Source: Oscillospiraceae bacterium (GTDB lineage: Bacteria > Bacillota > Clostridia > Oscillospirales > Ruminococcaceae). From it: a stretch of DNA of 42,901 nt. The DNA lies in assembly GCA_017461245.1 (NCBI GenBank), contig JAFTYW010000044.1:1-42901 (forward strand). Reading direction: 5' to 3'. The notes beneath the pieces were generated by a model that was given only the letters and a program-made list of their open reading frames with translations, did not search any database and was not told the origin of the DNA. Each line of letters starts with the position of its first letter. Positions within the stretch are counted from its first letter, which is position 1. Positions 8,853 to 17,693 of this stretch are shown here, piece by piece. The translations under genes were made by a program, and so were the position numbers.

Positions 8853-10670
8853 TTATTTCTTGGCGTTATCTTTCATTCTCTGAACGTTGCTTAAGGTCTT
8901 CTTTCTGAGCCTAAGCGACTTGGGAGTGACCTCAAGAAGCTCATCGGCAGATAAGAACTCTATGCACTGCTCAAGGCTCATTTTTCTCGGGGGGATAAGG
9001 CGGAGAGCCTCGTCTGAGCCGGAGGCGCGGGTGTTGGTAATGTGCTTTTTCTTGCAGACGTTGACTGCCATATCATCGCCTTTGGGGTTCTGGCCGATTA
9101 TCATACCCTCGTAGACCTCAACACCTGCTCCGATAAAGAGCTGGCCGCGCTCCTGCGCGTTGAAAAGTCCGTAGGTAACGGCGGTGCCGCCCTCAAATGC
9201 GATGAGCGAGCCGTAACTTCTTCTTGAAATCTCGCCCTTGTAGGCCTCGTAGCCTTTAAAGCGGGAGTTCATAATTCCCTCGCCCTTGGTGTCGGTCAAG
9301 AACTCGTTGCGGTAGCCAAACAGTCCGCGAACGGGGATAACAAACTCTATTCTTGTGCGCGAGCCCTGCGGGTGCATATTGAGGAGAGTTCCCTTTCGGG
9401 AGCTTAACTTCTCAATAATAGTTCCAACATACTCGTCGGGAGTGTCGATAAGAACCTCTTCCATAGGCTCGCACTTTTCGCCGTCAATGGTCTTGTAAAG
9501 AACCTGCGGGGGAGTTACTGCAAACTCGTAGCCCTCGCGGCGCATATTTTCAATAAGTATCGAAAGGTGCATCTCGCCTCTGCCCATAACCTTAAAGGCG
9601 TCGGTCGAGTCTGTTCTCTCGACGCGCAGCGAAACGTCTTTTAAGAGCTCCTTGAAAAGCCTGTCAGCGATCTGGCGGCTGGTAACGAACTTGCCCTCTC
9701 GGCCTGCCATGGGGCTGTCGTTAACGCAGAAAAGCATCTCAACAGTCGGCTCGCTTATCTTAACAAAGGGTAGCGGCGCTACATCCTCGGGGGAACAAAC
9801 CGTGTCGCCGATCGAGATTTTCTCAATGCCCGAGAAGCAGATTATCTCTCCCATCTCAGCCTCTTTGACCTCTGTTCTGTTAAGTCCCTCGATAACGTAA
9901 AGGGTGTTTATTCTCGCCTTGTAGCTCTCGTCGGGGGTAACGGCGTTTGTAACCATAACCTCTTGACCGGCCTTGATAACTCCGCGCTCGACTCGGCCAA
10001 CGCCGATCCTGCCAACGTAGTCGTTGTAGTCAATGGCCGAAACGAGTGTCTGCAAAGGCGCGTCGACTTCGCCCTCGGGGCAGTCTATGTGTTTTATGAT
10101 GGTTTCAAATAAGGGAACAAGGTCGCTTCCCGCGTCGTCTGGAGCGAGGGAAGCCGTTCCCGCTCTGCCCGAGCAGAAGAGAACGGGGCTTTCAAGCTGT
10201 TCCTCGGTAGCGTCAAGGTCTAAGAGAAGCTCTAAAACCTCGTCAACTACCTCAAGAGGTCTTGCATCGGGCTTGTCCACCTTGTTTACAACAACGATGA
10301 CCTTGTGGTCAAGCTCCAAAGCCTTTTGCAGAACAAATCTTGTCTGCGGCATGGGGCCCTCAAAGGCATCAACAAGGAGCAAAACTCCGTCAACCATTTT
10401 GAGTATTCTCTCAACCTCGCCAGAAAAATCGGCGTGTCCCGGTGTGTCAACAATGTTGATCTTTGTGCCGTTATACATTACTGAGGTGTTTTTGGCGAGT
10501 ATGGTAATTCCACGCTCACGCTCGATGGCGTTGCTGTCCATAACCCTGTCCTCGACCTCTTGGCCCGCACGGAAAACGCCGCCCTGTTTAAGCATCTCGT
10601 CAACGAGGGTGGTCTTGCCGTGGTCAACGTGCGCAATTATTGCTACATTTCTAAGTTTTTCCTGCTTCAA
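8853..10670 (-). CDS. typA: Ribosome-associated translational GTPase TypA/BipA
   Basis: This elongation-factor-like GTPase works in ribosome assembly and stress adaptation. The P-loop region AHVDHGKTT, DTPGHADF (G3) and NKVD (G4) are all present, followed by EF-Tu/EF-G-like domains and the BipA C-terminal domain with ARASGSDEALRL and PRKMSLEQCIEFL. An upstream ATG at 10679 abuts the AGGAG box (10680-10684) with no spacing. I therefore prefer the TTG at 10668-10670, which is 9 bases from that box and gives MKQEKLRNVAIIAHVDHGK, aligning with known TypA N-termini. The length is then 605 residues. The promoter lies at 10720-10749. Confidence 0.94.
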   Translation of the reverse strand: MKQEKLRNVAIIAHVDHGKTTLVDEMLKQGGVFRAGQEVEDRVMDSNAIERERGITILAKNTSVMYNGTKINIVDTPGHADFSGEVERILKMVDGVLLLVDAFEGPMPQTRFVLQKALELDHKVIVVVNKVDKPDARPLEVVDEVLELLLDLDATEEQLESPVLFCSGRAGTASLAPDDAGSDLVPLFETIIKHIDCPEGEVDAPLQTLVSAIDYNDYVGRIGVGRVERGVIKAGQEVMVTNAVTPDESYKARINTLYVIEGLNRTEVKEAEMGEIICFSGIEKISIGDTVCSPEDVAPLPFVKISEPTVEMLFCVNDSPMAGREGKFVTSRQIADRLFKELLKDVSLRVERTDSTDAFKVMGRGEMHLSILIENMRREGYEFAVTPPQVLYKTIDGEKCEPMEEVLIDTPDEYVGTIIEKLSSRKGTLLNMHPQGSRTRIEFVIPVRGLFGYRNEFLTDTKGEGIMNSRFKGYEAYKGEISRRSYGSLIAFEGGTAVTYGLFNAQERGQLFIGAGVEVYEGMIIGQNPKGDDMAVNVCKKKHITNTRASGSDEALRLIPPRKMSLEQCIEFLSADELLEVTPKSLRLRKKTLSNVQRMKDNAKK

Positions 10671-10719
10671 AAATGACATCTCCTAAATTTGCGTTTAAAT
10701 AGCCGTAAAAATACATTTC

Positions 10720-10749
10720 ATTATAACATAGGTACTGCCTATATTGCAA
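10720..10749 (-). promoter_or_regulatory. typA-lysK promoter with palindromic spacer
   Basis: Minus-strand TTGCAA (10744-10749), 18-base spacer, TATAAT (10720-10725). The spacer contains an inverted repeat ATAGG-N5-CCTAT (10728-10742), positioned like an operator. Confidence 0.65.
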
Positions 10750-10775
10750 ATTTTTTTACAAATTTCTCTAAAAAT

Positions 10776-13358
10776 TTATCCTTTTGCTTCGAGCCAGGTC
10801 CGTCCTGTGTGAACGTCGGTTTCAAGCTTGACCTTTAAAGCGGCCGCCGCCTGCATTTCCTCGGTCAGAATACTCTTTACCTTTTCGGCATCTGACGCTG
10901 CGCACTCTACTATAAGCTCGTCGTGTACCTGCAAAATGAGCTTTGCGTCAACCGCGTCCTTTTTAAGCCGCGTGTAGACCCTGTTCATTGCAATTTTTAT
11001 AATGTCGGCGGCAGTTCCCTGAATGGGTGTGTTCATGGCAACCCTCTCGCCCAGCGCGTGAAGCACTTTGTTTTTGCTACTCAGCTCGGGAATAACTCTG
11101 CGGCGGTGGAAAAGTGTTGAAACAAATCCGTCCCTCTCGCCGTTTTCGACAGTTTTCTTCATATATTCGGCAACGCCCGAAAAGCCTTCAAGATAGCTTT
11201 CGATAAGCCGCTTTGCCTCGGCAACTGAAGTCTTTATGTCTTGTGAAAGGGAATATGCGCCAATTCCGTAAACAATACCGAAGTTTACCGCCTTTGCGCT
11301 TCTGCGCAGTTCGGGTGTTATCATCATTTCGGGAAGTCCGTAAACTCTTGCGGCGGTGGCGGTGTGAATGTCGGCGCCGCTTTTAAAGGCCTCCTGCATC
11401 GCCTTGTCGTCTGCAACGTGGGCGAGAACGCGAAGCTCTATCTGAGAGTAGTCGGCGTCAACTAAAACTCTGCCCTCGGGAGCCACAAAGAACTCTCGCA
11501 GTCGGCTTCCTAACTCTGTCCTAACAGGAATGTTCTGTAAATTGGGCTCTACCGACGAGAGCCTTCCCGTTCTCGTTTCGGTCTGCAAAAAGGTGGTGTG
11601 AATTCTCTCCTTTTCGCCAAGCTGACGAAGCAGACCCTCGGTGTAGGTCGATTTAAGTTTGGAGACCTTGCGGTATTCTAAAATTTCGTTTATGATGGGA
11701 TGGCGGTTACGAAGTCGCTCCAAAATTTCGGCGTTTGTGCTGTAACCTGTTTTAGTCTTCTTTTCGGCGGGCAGTCCTAAGCGCTCAAAGAGAATTTCGC
11801 CGAGCTGCTTGGGGGAATTTATGTTAAACTCCTCGCCCGCAAGAGCGTAAACACTTTGCCTTAATCTCTCAATTTCGGCGGCAAGTGTGCGGTCAAACTG
11901 CGCTATGCCCTCGCGATTTAGACGGAAACCCTCAAACTCCATTGCCGAGAGGGTCTCGGAAAGCGGAATTTCAATTTCGGTTAAAAGTGAGAGCATATCT
12001 GCCTTTTCAAGCTCTGAGTAAAGCGTTTTGCAGAGAAAAAACATCTTGCAGATCTCGTCAAGAGCAGTTTCATCATCGCCAAATTCGGCGGTGTAATCAA
12101 GACTGTATTCGGCTTTGCCGAATTTTGTCGTAAGAGCCTCAAAGCCGTAGTCAGAATCGGTCGGCGAAATAAGATAAGCCGCAAGCTTTAAATCAAATGC
12201 GATTTTGGGGAGCGGGAGCGAGCCTTTAAAGGCGTAGAGGTACTGCGCCTTGCAGTCGTAGGTGTATTTTGCGTTATCGAGCGAGAAAACGCCCGCGATA
12301 TCGTCGGTTATAAAGATCTTGTCGCCCGCTGCAAGATAGATCACGCCGTCTTTAAAAAGGTAGTAGACCTCGCCGTCACCTGCCGCACTCTTTATCTCGT
12401 CGATAGAGGGGTAGCGCACTAAAGTATAAGCTTTTTTGGGGATTTCAAGCGGCTTTTCCTCGGGCTTTTCGATAGTCGGCGCGTCAGAAACCGAAAGGCC
12501 GTACTGCTCCATAATTTTAACAAGGGCAAGGCGGGAGAGAATGGCGGCCGCCGCCTCTCTGTCAACAGAGCGCACCTTGTAGGATGCGGCGTCGGCGTCG
12601 ATAGGCGCCTCGCGGTTTATGGTCGCAAGCGTCTTGGAAAGGTAAGCGCTCTCGCGCCCGTTTTCAAGCTTTGCTCTCGCCGCAGGCTTTAGGTCGGCAG
12701 TTTCAAGGCTGTTATATAGATTGTCAATGTTGCCAAATTTAGAGATAAGGTCAACGGCACCTTTTTGGCCGATTCCCGCAACGCCGGGGATGTTGTCAGA
12801 GCTATCGCCCATCAGCGCTTTAAGCTCGACTATCTGGTCGGGGCGCACGCCCATATTTTCTAAAACAGTTTCGGGGGTGTAAACGGTGGTCTCGGTCTTG
12901 CCCGCCTTGGTCGCGGGCAGTAAAACGGTAACGTGCTTGTCAACAAGCTGGAGAGAATCGCGGTCGCCCGTTACGATAACGCAGTCGTTACCGCTTTTGC
13001 TGGCGGCGGTGGAAAGGGTGCCGATAAGGTCGTCGGCTTCAAAACCCTCTAAGCCGAGTGTGCAAAAACCGAGCGAACTCAGAATGTCCTTTACAGGCTG
13101 AAGCTGAGCTCTAAGCTCGTCGGGCATACCCTTGCGGGTGCCCTTGTAGTCAGAATATATCTCGTTGCGGAAGGTCTTTCTCGAAACGTCAAAGCAAACC
13201 GCAACAGAGTCGGGCTTTTGCTCGCTGTAGTATTTATTAAAGATGTTCATAAAACCGAAAATGGCATTGGTCGGCGTTCCGTCGGGCGCAGAAAGCGGCC
13301 TTATGGCGTAAAACGCGCGGTTTAAAATTGAGTTGCCGTCGATTATCATAAGCTTCAT
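10776..13358 (-). CDS. polA: DNA polymerase I
   Basis: This 860-residue repair and Okazaki-fragment polymerase starts at the ATG at 13358, preceded by GGGAG 8 bases away. The open frame runs further upstream, but that part translates repeat DNA and reads into the argS end. The N-terminal 5' nuclease domain (MIIDGNSILNRAFYA; GFEADDLIGTL; TGDRDSLQL; GDSSDNIPGV) is intact. The middle domain lacks the DxE exonuclease motif (the region reads GEVYYLFKDG), so proofreading is probably absent, as in Bacillus Pol I. The polymerase motifs are complete: A (DADYSQIELR, from 634), B (RRSAKAVNFGIVYG) and C (HDE at 812-814). A hairpin TCCCGCC/GGCGGGA (13377-13392) sits in the leader next to the ribosome binding site. 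Confidence 0.97.
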   Translation of the reverse strand: MKLMIIDGNSILNRAFYAIRPLSAPDGTPTNAIFGFMNIFNKYYSEQKPDSVAVCFDVSRKTFRNEIYSDYKGTRKGMPDELRAQLQPVKDILSSLGFCTLGLEGFEADDLIGTLSTAASKSGNDCVIVTGDRDSLQLVDKHVTVLLPATKAGKTETTVYTPETVLENMGVRPDQIVELKALMGDSSDNIPGVAGIGQKGAVDLISKFGNIDNLYNSLETADLKPAARAKLENGRESAYLSKTLATINREAPIDADAASYKVRSVDREAAAAILSRLALVKIMEQYGLSVSDAPTIEKPEEKPLEIPKKAYTLVRYPSIDEIKSAAGDGEVYYLFKDGVIYLAAGDKIFITDDIAGVFSLDNAKYTYDCKAQYLYAFKGSLPLPKIAFDLKLAAYLISPTDSDYGFEALTTKFGKAEYSLDYTAEFGDDETALDEICKMFFLCKTLYSELEKADMLSLLTEIEIPLSETLSAMEFEGFRLNREGIAQFDRTLAAEIERLRQSVYALAGEEFNINSPKQLGEILFERLGLPAEKKTKTGYSTNAEILERLRNRHPIINEILEYRKVSKLKSTYTEGLLRQLGEKERIHTTFLQTETRTGRLSSVEPNLQNIPVRTELGSRLREFFVAPEGRVLVDADYSQIELRVLAHVADDKAMQEAFKSGADIHTATAARVYGLPEMMITPELRRSAKAVNFGIVYGIGAYSLSQDIKTSVAEAKRLIESYLEGFSGVAEYMKKTVENGERDGFVSTLFHRRRVIPELSSKNKVLHALGERVAMNTPIQGTAADIIKIAMNRVYTRLKKDAVDAKLILQVHDELIVECAASDAEKVKSILTEEMQAAAALKVKLETDVHTGRTWLEAKG

Positions 13359-13419
13359 AGTTTTAGCTCCCAAAACTCCCGCCTCGGCGGGATTATTCTG
13401 CAAAAACACATATATATTA

Positions 13420-13448
13420 ATTTTACCACATTTTTGCAGTAATTTCAA
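13420..13448 (-). promoter_or_regulatory. polA promoter
   Basis: Minus-strand TTGAAA (13443-13448), 17-base spacer, TAAAAT (13420-13425), about 60 bases before the polA start. Confidence 0.6.
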
Positions 13449-13465
13449 CGCTAACACAAAAAATG

Positions 13466-13580
13466 TAGGTGGCGCCCCGCAATAGAAATAAAACCGACGT
13501 CCGATAGAGTGTAGGGGAGGGGCTTGCTCCTCCCGCATAGTTATGCGAACTTTTCGGGAGGAGCAAGCCCCTCCCCTACG
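13466..13580. repeat. Intergenic repeat island 2 with 25-bp perfect inverted repeat
   Basis: Arms at 13511-13535 and 13555-13579 begin with GTAGGGGAGGGGCTTGCTCC and its complement. They are perfectly complementary over 25 bases and enclose 19 bases that themselves include CGCATA/TATGCG. The left arm recurs at 22310-22334. A related degenerate GTAGGTGGCGCCC stretch lies at 13466. No gene is visible. Confidence 0.8.
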
Positions 13581-13608
13581 AAAAAAGCACCCGTTCGGGT
13601 GCTTTTTT
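13581..13608 (-). terminator. Terminator of ddl-murI-ywiB-argS operon
   Basis: AAAAAAGCACCC-gttc-GGGTGCTTTTTT hairpin directly past the argS stop codon; the stem family is the same as after groEL. Confidence 0.88.
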
Positions 13609-13609
13609 G

Positions 13610-15358
13610 TTACATACTTTCGGGAACGGAAATGCCGAACATTGTAAGAACGTTTTTGATGACCGTCTTGACCGAGAGGCAGAGGGCAATTCTTGCCTGC
13701 ATCAGCGGCTCGTTGTCGGGCAGTTTTACGCGGTTTGCGTTGTAGAACTTGTGGAAAAGTGTCGCAAGGTCGATAACGTAGCGGGTGATCTTTGCGGGGT
13801 CGTAGTGCTTTGCCGCGCCGACGATCTCGTCGGTAAGCTTTGCAAGGTGTGCGATAAGCTCTTTTTCCTCGCTCGCGGTCAAGAGGCAAAGCTCCTGACG
13901 CGTGGCTTCCCTTACCTCAATGCCGTCAGCGGCGAGAGCCTTTATGATAGAGCAAATTCTCGCGTGGGCGTACTGAACGTAGTAAACAGGGTTCTGCGCG
14001 TTCTGCGAAACTGCAAGGTCAAGGTCAAAATCAAGGTGGGATGCGGGCTCGCGCAGGTTAAAGAAAAGGCGGGCGGCATCAACGTCAACCTCGTTTAAAA
14101 GGTCGGAAAGGGTGATGGACTTACCTGTTCTCTTGCTGACGCGGACGACCTCGCCGTCGCGCATAAGCTTTACAAGCTGCATAAGAACAATGTGAAGCTT
14201 GTCCCCCTGTAGACCGACGGCATCCATAGCGCCGCAAAGCCTTGCAACGTGTCCGTGGTGGTCTGCGCCCCAAACGTTTATAACGCGGTCAAAGCCACGC
14301 TGGGCAAATTTGTTGTAGTGGTAAGCAATGTCAGCGGCAAAATAGGTGGGGTTGCCGTTTGCGCGGATTAAAACCTCGTCCTTAAGCTCGAGCTTTTCAA
14401 TCTCAGCCTCGCTCTTGCCCTGCGCCCTGTACTTTTCGGCCATAAACTCGGCGTTTTTGTACCAGAGTGCGCCCTCTTTTTCGTAGGTAAGGCCCTTGTC
14501 AGTTAAGATGCCGATTACCTTTTTAACAAGGCCGCTTTTGTGCAGCTCGCTTTCGTGAAACCAAACGTCGTAGTAAATGCGGTACTTTTCAAGGTCGGTC
14601 TTAAGTGCGGCGATGTTCTTGGGGAGCGCAAACTCAACCAAAGCCGCTCTGCGCTCGCTCTCGCTCGCCTTAACGTACCTGTCGCCGTACTCGTTTGCAA
14701 ATTCGACTGCGCGGTCCTTGATGTCAGCGCCGTGGTAAGCGTCCTCAGGAAGCTTAACAGCGTCCTCGCCGAGATAGTGCTGGAGATAGCGAACATCGAG
14801 GGAGAGGGCAAACTTATCTATCTGATTTCCCGCGTCGTTGATGTAAAACTCGCGGGTCACATCGTGGCCCGACCAGTCTAAAACTGCGGCAAGGCAGTCG
14901 CCAAGGGCGCCGCCGCGGGCGTTTCCTATGTGCATAGGTCCTGTCGGGTTTGCCGAAACGAACTCAACCATAACCTTTTCGCCGCGGCCATAGTCGCTTC
15001 TGCCGTAATTTTCGCCCTCAGAGAGAACTGCGCCGATAACCTCAGCCGCCCACTCTTTTGAGAGGAAAAAGTTGATAAATCCGGGGCCCGCAACCTCGCA
15101 GCGCTCAAAGTAGCTTTCGCTAAGGTCAAGGTTTGCGACAAGCGCGTCAGCAATGTTTCTGGGGCTTGTCCTCATATTCCTTGCTGAAACCATTGCCGCG
15201 TTGGCGGCAAAGTCGCCGTGAGCGGCGTCAGAGGTTATTTCAATGTTAAAGGGAGCAAGCTCGCTTGAAACAAGAGCGCCGCTCTCAAAAGCCTTTTTTG
15301 CGGCATCTTGCAGCGCAGAAGTAATTTGCTCCTTTGCAGTTAAAATAAGATTTGCCAT
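13610..15358 (-). CDS. argS: Arginyl-tRNA synthetase
   Basis: This 582-residue class Ia synthetase attaches arginine to tRNA-Arg. The N-terminal Add1-type tRNA-binding domain spans about residues 1-100, followed by SANPTGPMHIGNARGGALGD with HIGN, the Rossmann fold, and the divergent KMSKS region KRTGKSITLSDLL. The C-terminal anticodon-binding domain includes YYVQYAHARICSI. The start is the ATG at 15358, whose A is also the last base of the upstream TAA (TAATG), with AAGGAG 11 bases away. A GTG 12 bases upstream is too close to that box. It is the last gene of a four-gene operon. No T-box leader is visible. Confidence 0.96.
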   Translation of the reverse strand: MANLILTAKEQITSALQDAAKKAFESGALVSSELAPFNIEITSDAAHGDFAANAAMVSARNMRTSPRNIADALVANLDLSESYFERCEVAGPGFINFFLSKEWAAEVIGAVLSEGENYGRSDYGRGEKVMVEFVSANPTGPMHIGNARGGALGDCLAAVLDWSGHDVTREFYINDAGNQIDKFALSLDVRYLQHYLGEDAVKLPEDAYHGADIKDRAVEFANEYGDRYVKASESERRAALVEFALPKNIAALKTDLEKYRIYYDVWFHESELHKSGLVKKVIGILTDKGLTYEKEGALWYKNAEFMAEKYRAQGKSEAEIEKLELKDEVLIRANGNPTYFAADIAYHYNKFAQRGFDRVINVWGADHHGHVARLCGAMDAVGLQGDKLHIVLMQLVKLMRDGEVVRVSKRTGKSITLSDLLNEVDVDAARLFFNLREPASHLDFDLDLAVSQNAQNPVYYVQYAHARICSIIKALAADGIEVREATRQELCLLTASEEKELIAHLAKLTDEIVGAAKHYDPAKITRYVIDLATLFHKFYNANRVKLPDNEPLMQARIALCLSVKTVIKNVLTMFGISVPESM

Positions 15359-15774
15359 TATTTTGCACACTCCTTGATGGTTATAAAAAGCTGATTTTTG
15401 CTCATTAATACGTTGTTTATGTCAAGCTCGTAGTTAAAAGATAACCCGTCCTTTGAAAGTCTTATCGAGCCGCCTGTGATGCCGAGGGTCTGGGTGCCGT
15501 GCGGGGTGGCGTAGGAGCAGATGTTGCGCCTGCCCGCCTCAACAAGAAGCTGACTGCGCTCGCTGCCGAGCCTGTTTACAGTAACACGCCGCTCGCCCTC
15601 GACCTTTATAAGAACGCTGTTTCCGTCAAAGCCATTTTCGTCGGTCTCTTTGTAGCTTATATAGGTCGTCCCGTCCTTTATAAAGCGGTGGCCGCGGGTG
15701 GTGACCTCTATTTTATCGCTGTCGCCGCCCATCTCTATAAGGCTTTTTATTTCGATAATTACATCCTGTTTCAT
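15358..15774 (-). CDS. DUF1934 (YwiB-like) beta-barrel protein
   Basis: This 138-residue cytosolic protein has alternating hydrophobic strands and no signal peptide. It matches the DUF1934/YwiB pattern: N-terminal VIIEIKSLIE, the central TTYISYKETDENG strand pair, and a C-terminal LSFNYELDINN segment. YwiB lies beside argS in Bacillus subtilis and other Firmicutes, and the same linkage is kept here. Its start overlaps the murI stop by 4 bases (ATGA), and its stop shares one base with the argS start, so the operon is translationally coupled. Biochemical function is not established; a calycin-like fold is known for the family. Confidence 0.88.
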   Translation of the reverse strand: MKQDVIIEIKSLIEMGGDSDKIEVTTRGHRFIKDGTTYISYKETDENGFDGNSVLIKVEGERRVTVNRLGSERSQLLVEAGRRNICSYATPHGTQTLGITGGSIRLSKDGLSFNYELDINNVLMSKNQLFITIKECAK

Positions 15775-16559
15775 AGCTTCGCTATACTTACCTTTTCAAT
15801 TTGGTAGCCGAGAAAACGGCTTGCCTTCCCACAAAAGTCCTCGGGATTTCCGCTTGCAAAAAATTTGCACTCGCCGCCGTTTTCCGAGAGCATATCGTTT
15901 TCGGCCAAGTAGTCTTTGACCTCTTTTGCCGCCTGGGCGCCGACGTCAATGAGGCTTGCCTCGGGCAAAATGGAGCCGATTTCACTTTTAAGCAGCGGGT
16001 AGTGGGTACAGCCTAAAACGAGGGTGTCGATGCCCTCTGCTTTAAGCGGGTCTAAATATTCGCAGAGCGCCCCTTTAACTTCCTTGCCCTCGGTCTTGCC
16101 GCTCTCGATAAGCGGAACTAACTTGGGGCAGGGTACAGGGTAAATCTCGCAATCGGGTCTTATGTCCGCGAGCCTTGCCTTGTATGCGCCGCTTTTTATG
16201 CTCGCCGCAGTCGCAATAACGCCGATCTTGCCGTTTTGTGTCTGCTCTGCAGCGGCCCGCGCCGCAGGCTCTAAAACGCCGATAACTTTTATTCCGTAGC
16301 TCTCCATCTGCTCGCGCGTCAAGGTTGAGCTGACAGTTCCGCAGGCGATCAAGATCAGCTTAACGTTTTTGGAAAGCAAAAAGGAAATATCGCCCTCGGC
16401 GCATTTATTAAGCTCGTCGAGGCTCTTGTCGCCGTAAGGCACCCTTGCCGTGTCAGCAAGGTAGACTATATTCTCGTCGGGGAGCAAGCGGCGCAGGGCA
16501 GAAACTGCCGTAAGTCCGCCAAGACCCGAGTCAAAAACCCCGATAGCTCTGTTATCCAT
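15771..16559 (-). CDS. murI: Glutamate racemase
   Basis: This 262-residue enzyme makes D-glutamate for peptidoglycan. The start is at 16559 with AGGAG 8 bases upstream; the frame extends to 16646 but only inside ddl. Visible are GVFDSGLGGLT at 7-17, the first catalytic cysteine in IACGTVSST (Cys73), and the second in VLGCTHYPLL. The first motif is usually ACNTA, so the Asn-to-Gly change is a deviation at a substrate-contacting position. Both catalytic cysteines are kept, so activity is likely. The gene lies 19 bases after ddl, giving a D-amino-acid cell-wall precursor pair, and it overlaps ywiB by 4 bases. Confidence 0.93.
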   Translation of the reverse strand: MDNRAIGVFDSGLGGLTAVSALRRLLPDENIVYLADTARVPYGDKSLDELNKCAEGDISFLLSKNVKLILIACGTVSSTLTREQMESYGIKVIGVLEPAARAAAEQTQNGKIGVIATAASIKSGAYKARLADIRPDCEIYPVPCPKLVPLIESGKTEGKEVKGALCEYLDPLKAEGIDTLVLGCTHYPLLKSEIGSILPEASLIDVGAQAAKEVKDYLAENDMLSENGGECKFFASGNPEDFCGKASRFLGYQIEKVSIAKL

Positions 16560-16578
16560 AGCCGCGCTCCTTTTCTTT

Positions 16579-17625
16579 TTATTTAAGCTCTGCAGTTTCA
16601 ATGAGCTTGTCGATAAGCTCGCTGTAGCTGATTCCCGATGCCTCAAAAAGCTTGGGATACATACTTATCGAGGTAAATCCGGGCAGATTGTTAATTTCGT
16701 TTAGTATAAACTCGCCGTTAGGGAGTGCAAAAAAGTCAACCCTTGAAAGCCCCGCGCAGTCCATGACCTTGTAGGCCTTAACCGCTGTTTCTCTTATGTT
16801 TTCGGCAACTTCGGCGTCTATATGGGCGGGAATGTAAAGCTGGGTCGAGCTGTCAGTGTACTTGGCATCAAAATCGTAAAATTCAACCGTCGGCGCTATC
16901 TGGCCGAGATATTTTGCCGCAATCGGCTGGTCGTTTCCAAGCACCGCGCATTCAACCTCTGCACCGACAATACAAGCCTCAATAAGCACCTTTTTGTCGA
17001 CCGAAAAAGCCTCTTTAAGAGCTTTTTCGAGTGCGTCCTTGTCCTTTGCCTTGTTAACTCCAACAGAGGAGCCGGCGTTTGCAGGCTTTACAAAAACGGG
17101 GTAGTCAAATTCCGCTTTGATCTGCTTGTCAAGGCATTCTATGCAGCTCTCGCCCTTATAAGCGGTTATATAGGGTGCAGTCCTAATGCCCGCCGCATCT
17201 AAGCGAATGTGTGTGACCTCTTTGTCCATACAGCATGCCGACGAGAGAACGCCGCCGCCAACATAAGCGGTCTGTGAGAGCTTAAAAGCGCCCTGGATAA
17301 CGCCATCCTCGCCGTTTTCGCCGTGCAGAACAGGCCAGAAAACGTCGACCTCAATCTTTTTATACTCGCCGCTTTCAATTCTCAAAATGCCGCCCGCTTT
17401 TCCTTGGGGGATAATGGCGGGAGCAAGGTCGGGCAGGTCTTTCCACTTGCCGTTTGATACGTCCTCTGCCAAAAAGCTGTGGAAAAACTCGCCGTTTTCA
17501 TCTATTATAAGGGTGTGGACTTTGTGCTTTGAGCGGTCGATATTTTTAAGCACCGAGCTTGCTGAGATGAGCGAAATTTGATGCTCGTGCGACTGGCCGC
17601 CGCAAACAATACAAACCGATTTCAT
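16579..17625 (-). CDS. ddl: D-alanine--D-alanine ligase
   Basis: This 348-residue ATP-grasp enzyme forms D-Ala-D-Ala for peptidoglycan. It has the N-terminal VCGGQSHEHQISLISA motif, the LHGENGEDGVIQG segment, FVKPANAGSSVGVNKA in the ATP-grasp domain, and the C-terminal SRVDFFALPNGEFILNEINNLPGFT metal and phosphate region. No Phe is seen at the position diagnostic of vancomycin-type D-Ala-D-lactate ligases, but I did not align this rigorously. The start has GGAGG 9 bases upstream. It is the first gene of ddl-murI-ywiB-argS, with a good promoter at 17694-17722. Confidence 0.95.
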   Translation of the reverse strand: MKSVCIVCGGQSHEHQISLISASSVLKNIDRSKHKVHTLIIDENGEFFHSFLAEDVSNGKWKDLPDLAPAIIPQGKAGGILRIESGEYKKIEVDVFWPVLHGENGEDGVIQGAFKLSQTAYVGGGVLSSACCMDKEVTHIRLDAAGIRTAPYITAYKGESCIECLDKQIKAEFDYPVFVKPANAGSSVGVNKAKDKDALEKALKEAFSVDKKVLIEACIVGAEVECAVLGNDQPIAAKYLGQIAPTVEFYDFDAKYTDSSTQLYIPAHIDAEVAENIRETAVKAYKVMDCAGLSRVDFFALPNGEFILNEINNLPGFTSISMYPKLFEASGISYSELIDKLIETAELK

Positions 17626-17693
17626 TTTTGCCGCCTCCGTTTTGGGTATACAATATTTTATGTAAAATTTGTAAATTTAATGTCCAACAATAA

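Noticed and set aside
13359-13889. 177-codon N-terminal extension of polA
   Set aside because: It translates the inverted repeat, the argS terminator and argS antisense; the true start at 13358 has a ribosome binding site and the canonical Pol I N-terminus.
15359-15800. T-box or other aminoacyl-tRNA-sensing leader for argS
   Set aside because: argS is the fourth gene in a coupled operon with no leader space; no T-box motif was seen there or before ddl.
16560-16646. 29-codon N-terminal extension of murI inside ddl
   Set aside because: Out-of-frame overlap with ddl; the ATG at 16559 has an AGGAG box and gives the standard MurI start.
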